Below are positions 4,934 through 5,425 of a stretch of 5,425 nt of DNA, piece after piece (the stretch's first letter is position 1; the number at the start of each line of letters is the position of its first letter). The stretch is taken from the NCBI GenBank assembly GCA_035297385.1, contig DATGZD010000076.1, forward strand, positions 1 through 5,425, in the 5' to 3' direction. The notes under the pieces are model-generated. The model worked only from the letters and a program-made list of their open reading frames with translations. It was not told the DNA's origin and did not search any database. This stretch comes from UBA11855 sp035297385 (lineage in GTDB: Archaea; Thermoproteota; Bathyarchaeia; Bathyarchaeales; Bathycorpusculaceae). A program made the position numbers and the translations under genes.

Positions 4934-5425
4934 TGGAGAAAGATAAGAAAGTGAAAAAGCAAAAAAAGCAGTCAATGAGCGAGTACTTAGCTCATCTTGC
5001 TTCAACATGCAATGTATATACTGGAGAGATTGTTCAAGCTTTAGTGACTGCTCGACAAGGTGAAAAGGTTACTTTGAGTGATATTTCGGTTGAATGTAGA
5101 GATAAGACGAATAACATAAACACTTTCTTAATTAAATATGGGAATGAAGTTGCTGCTCAGTTCAGAATTTCTGATGAATCCTTGCAGGAAGTTGCAGATT
5201 CAATCATGTACCTAACTGATTACCCTGCTAAGACTAAAAGATTTAAGGATAGCGAGGTTGAGACAAATCCATCTTTCTGTATCAAAGATTTGCGAGCTGG
5301 CATGAAGCATGTTAATCTATGTGCAAAAGTCTTAGAAATGGCAGTTCCAAAACAAGTTAACACTAAGTTCGGTAATACTATGACCTTAGCTAAAGCATTA
5401 ATAGATGATGATAGTGGAAAAATTC
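4933..5425 (+). CDS. OB-fold single-stranded DNA-binding protein (RPA/SSB-like), N-terminal part
   Basis: The frame runs from ATG 4933 off the end of the window, with 164 complete codons visible. A Lys-rich start (MEKDKKVKKQKKQ) is followed by about 100 residues of an N-terminal region that I do not recognise. From residue 117, IKDLRAGMKHVNLCAKVLEM, then KFGNTMTLAKALIDDDSGKI, is the typical first half of an archaeal RPA/SSB-type OB-fold: the first strands, a basic loop and the D-D-S-G turn before the strand carrying the ligand face. Such proteins coat single-stranded DNA in replication and repair. The rest of the OB-fold and any zinc finger or second OB-fold would lie beyond the window. ATG at 4975 is an alternative start, but it has no ribosome site. 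Upstream are a TATA box and a leader with a start-codon stem, suggesting its own promoter and possibly translational control. Confidence 0.75.
   Translation, partial: MEKDKKVKKQKKQSMSEYLAHLASTCNVYTGEIVQALVTARQGEKVTLSDISVECRDKTNNINTFLIKYGNEVAAQFRISDESLQEVADSIMYLTDYPAKTKRFKDSEVETNPSFCIKDLRAGMKHVNLCAKVLEMAVPKQVNTKFGNTMTLAKALIDDDSGKI

Overview
The window looks archaeal, most likely from a Bathyarchaeia/TACK-type lineage or a neighbouring group. This is an inference from gene content. The evidence is a GTPase-dead SelB-like translation-factor homologue (the archaeal aSelBL family), an RPA/SSB-type OB-fold protein, a one-finger C2H2 micro-protein, a family-39-like membrane glycosyltransferase, a TTG start, GAGG/AGGT-type ribosome binding sites and TATA-like boxes upstream of genes. 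The DNA is AT-rich by eye.

Layout. Positions 1-1134 (+) hold the 3' part of a polytopic glycosyltransferase whose start lies before the window. It converges, with a 23-nt gap, on an aSelBL gene (1158-2123, -). A 152-nt divergent control region (2124-2275) separates that gene from a two-gene ABC exporter operon: an ATPase (2276-3124, +) and an ABC-2 permease (3127-3831, +). The permease is translationally coupled to the ATPase, because their reading frames meet in ATGA and a Shine-Dalgarno lies inside the ATPase end.

From 3832 to 4932 there is about 1.1 kb without a long ORF. It is not empty. It contains (i) a TATA-like box followed by a tRNA T-arm-like relic and a T run near 4020-4087; (ii) a 39-codon minus-strand gene for a perfect single C2H2 zinc finger (4234-4353); (iii) a minus-strand hairpin plus T-tract that looks like an intrinsic terminator (4450-4477); (iv) a nested set of inverted repeats at 4599-4709 with a TATA-like element upstream and a T5 tract downstream, a good candidate for an undescribed plus-strand structured RNA; and (v) the promoter and leader of the last gene. 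That leader has a near-perfect 16-bp palindrome, a TATATA box, a possible leaderless 28-codon leader ORF that overlaps the next gene as TGATG, and a stem that ends on the A of the start codon.

The last gene (4933 to the end, +, incomplete) encodes a Lys-rich N-terminus, an unrecognised N-terminal domain and then the first strands of an RPA-like OB-fold, so it is probably a single-stranded DNA-binding protein.

The genes do not form one pathway. Envelope glycosylation, a translation-factor relative, an exporter and a DNA-binding protein simply lie side by side. The least explained part is the 3.8-4.9 kb interval.
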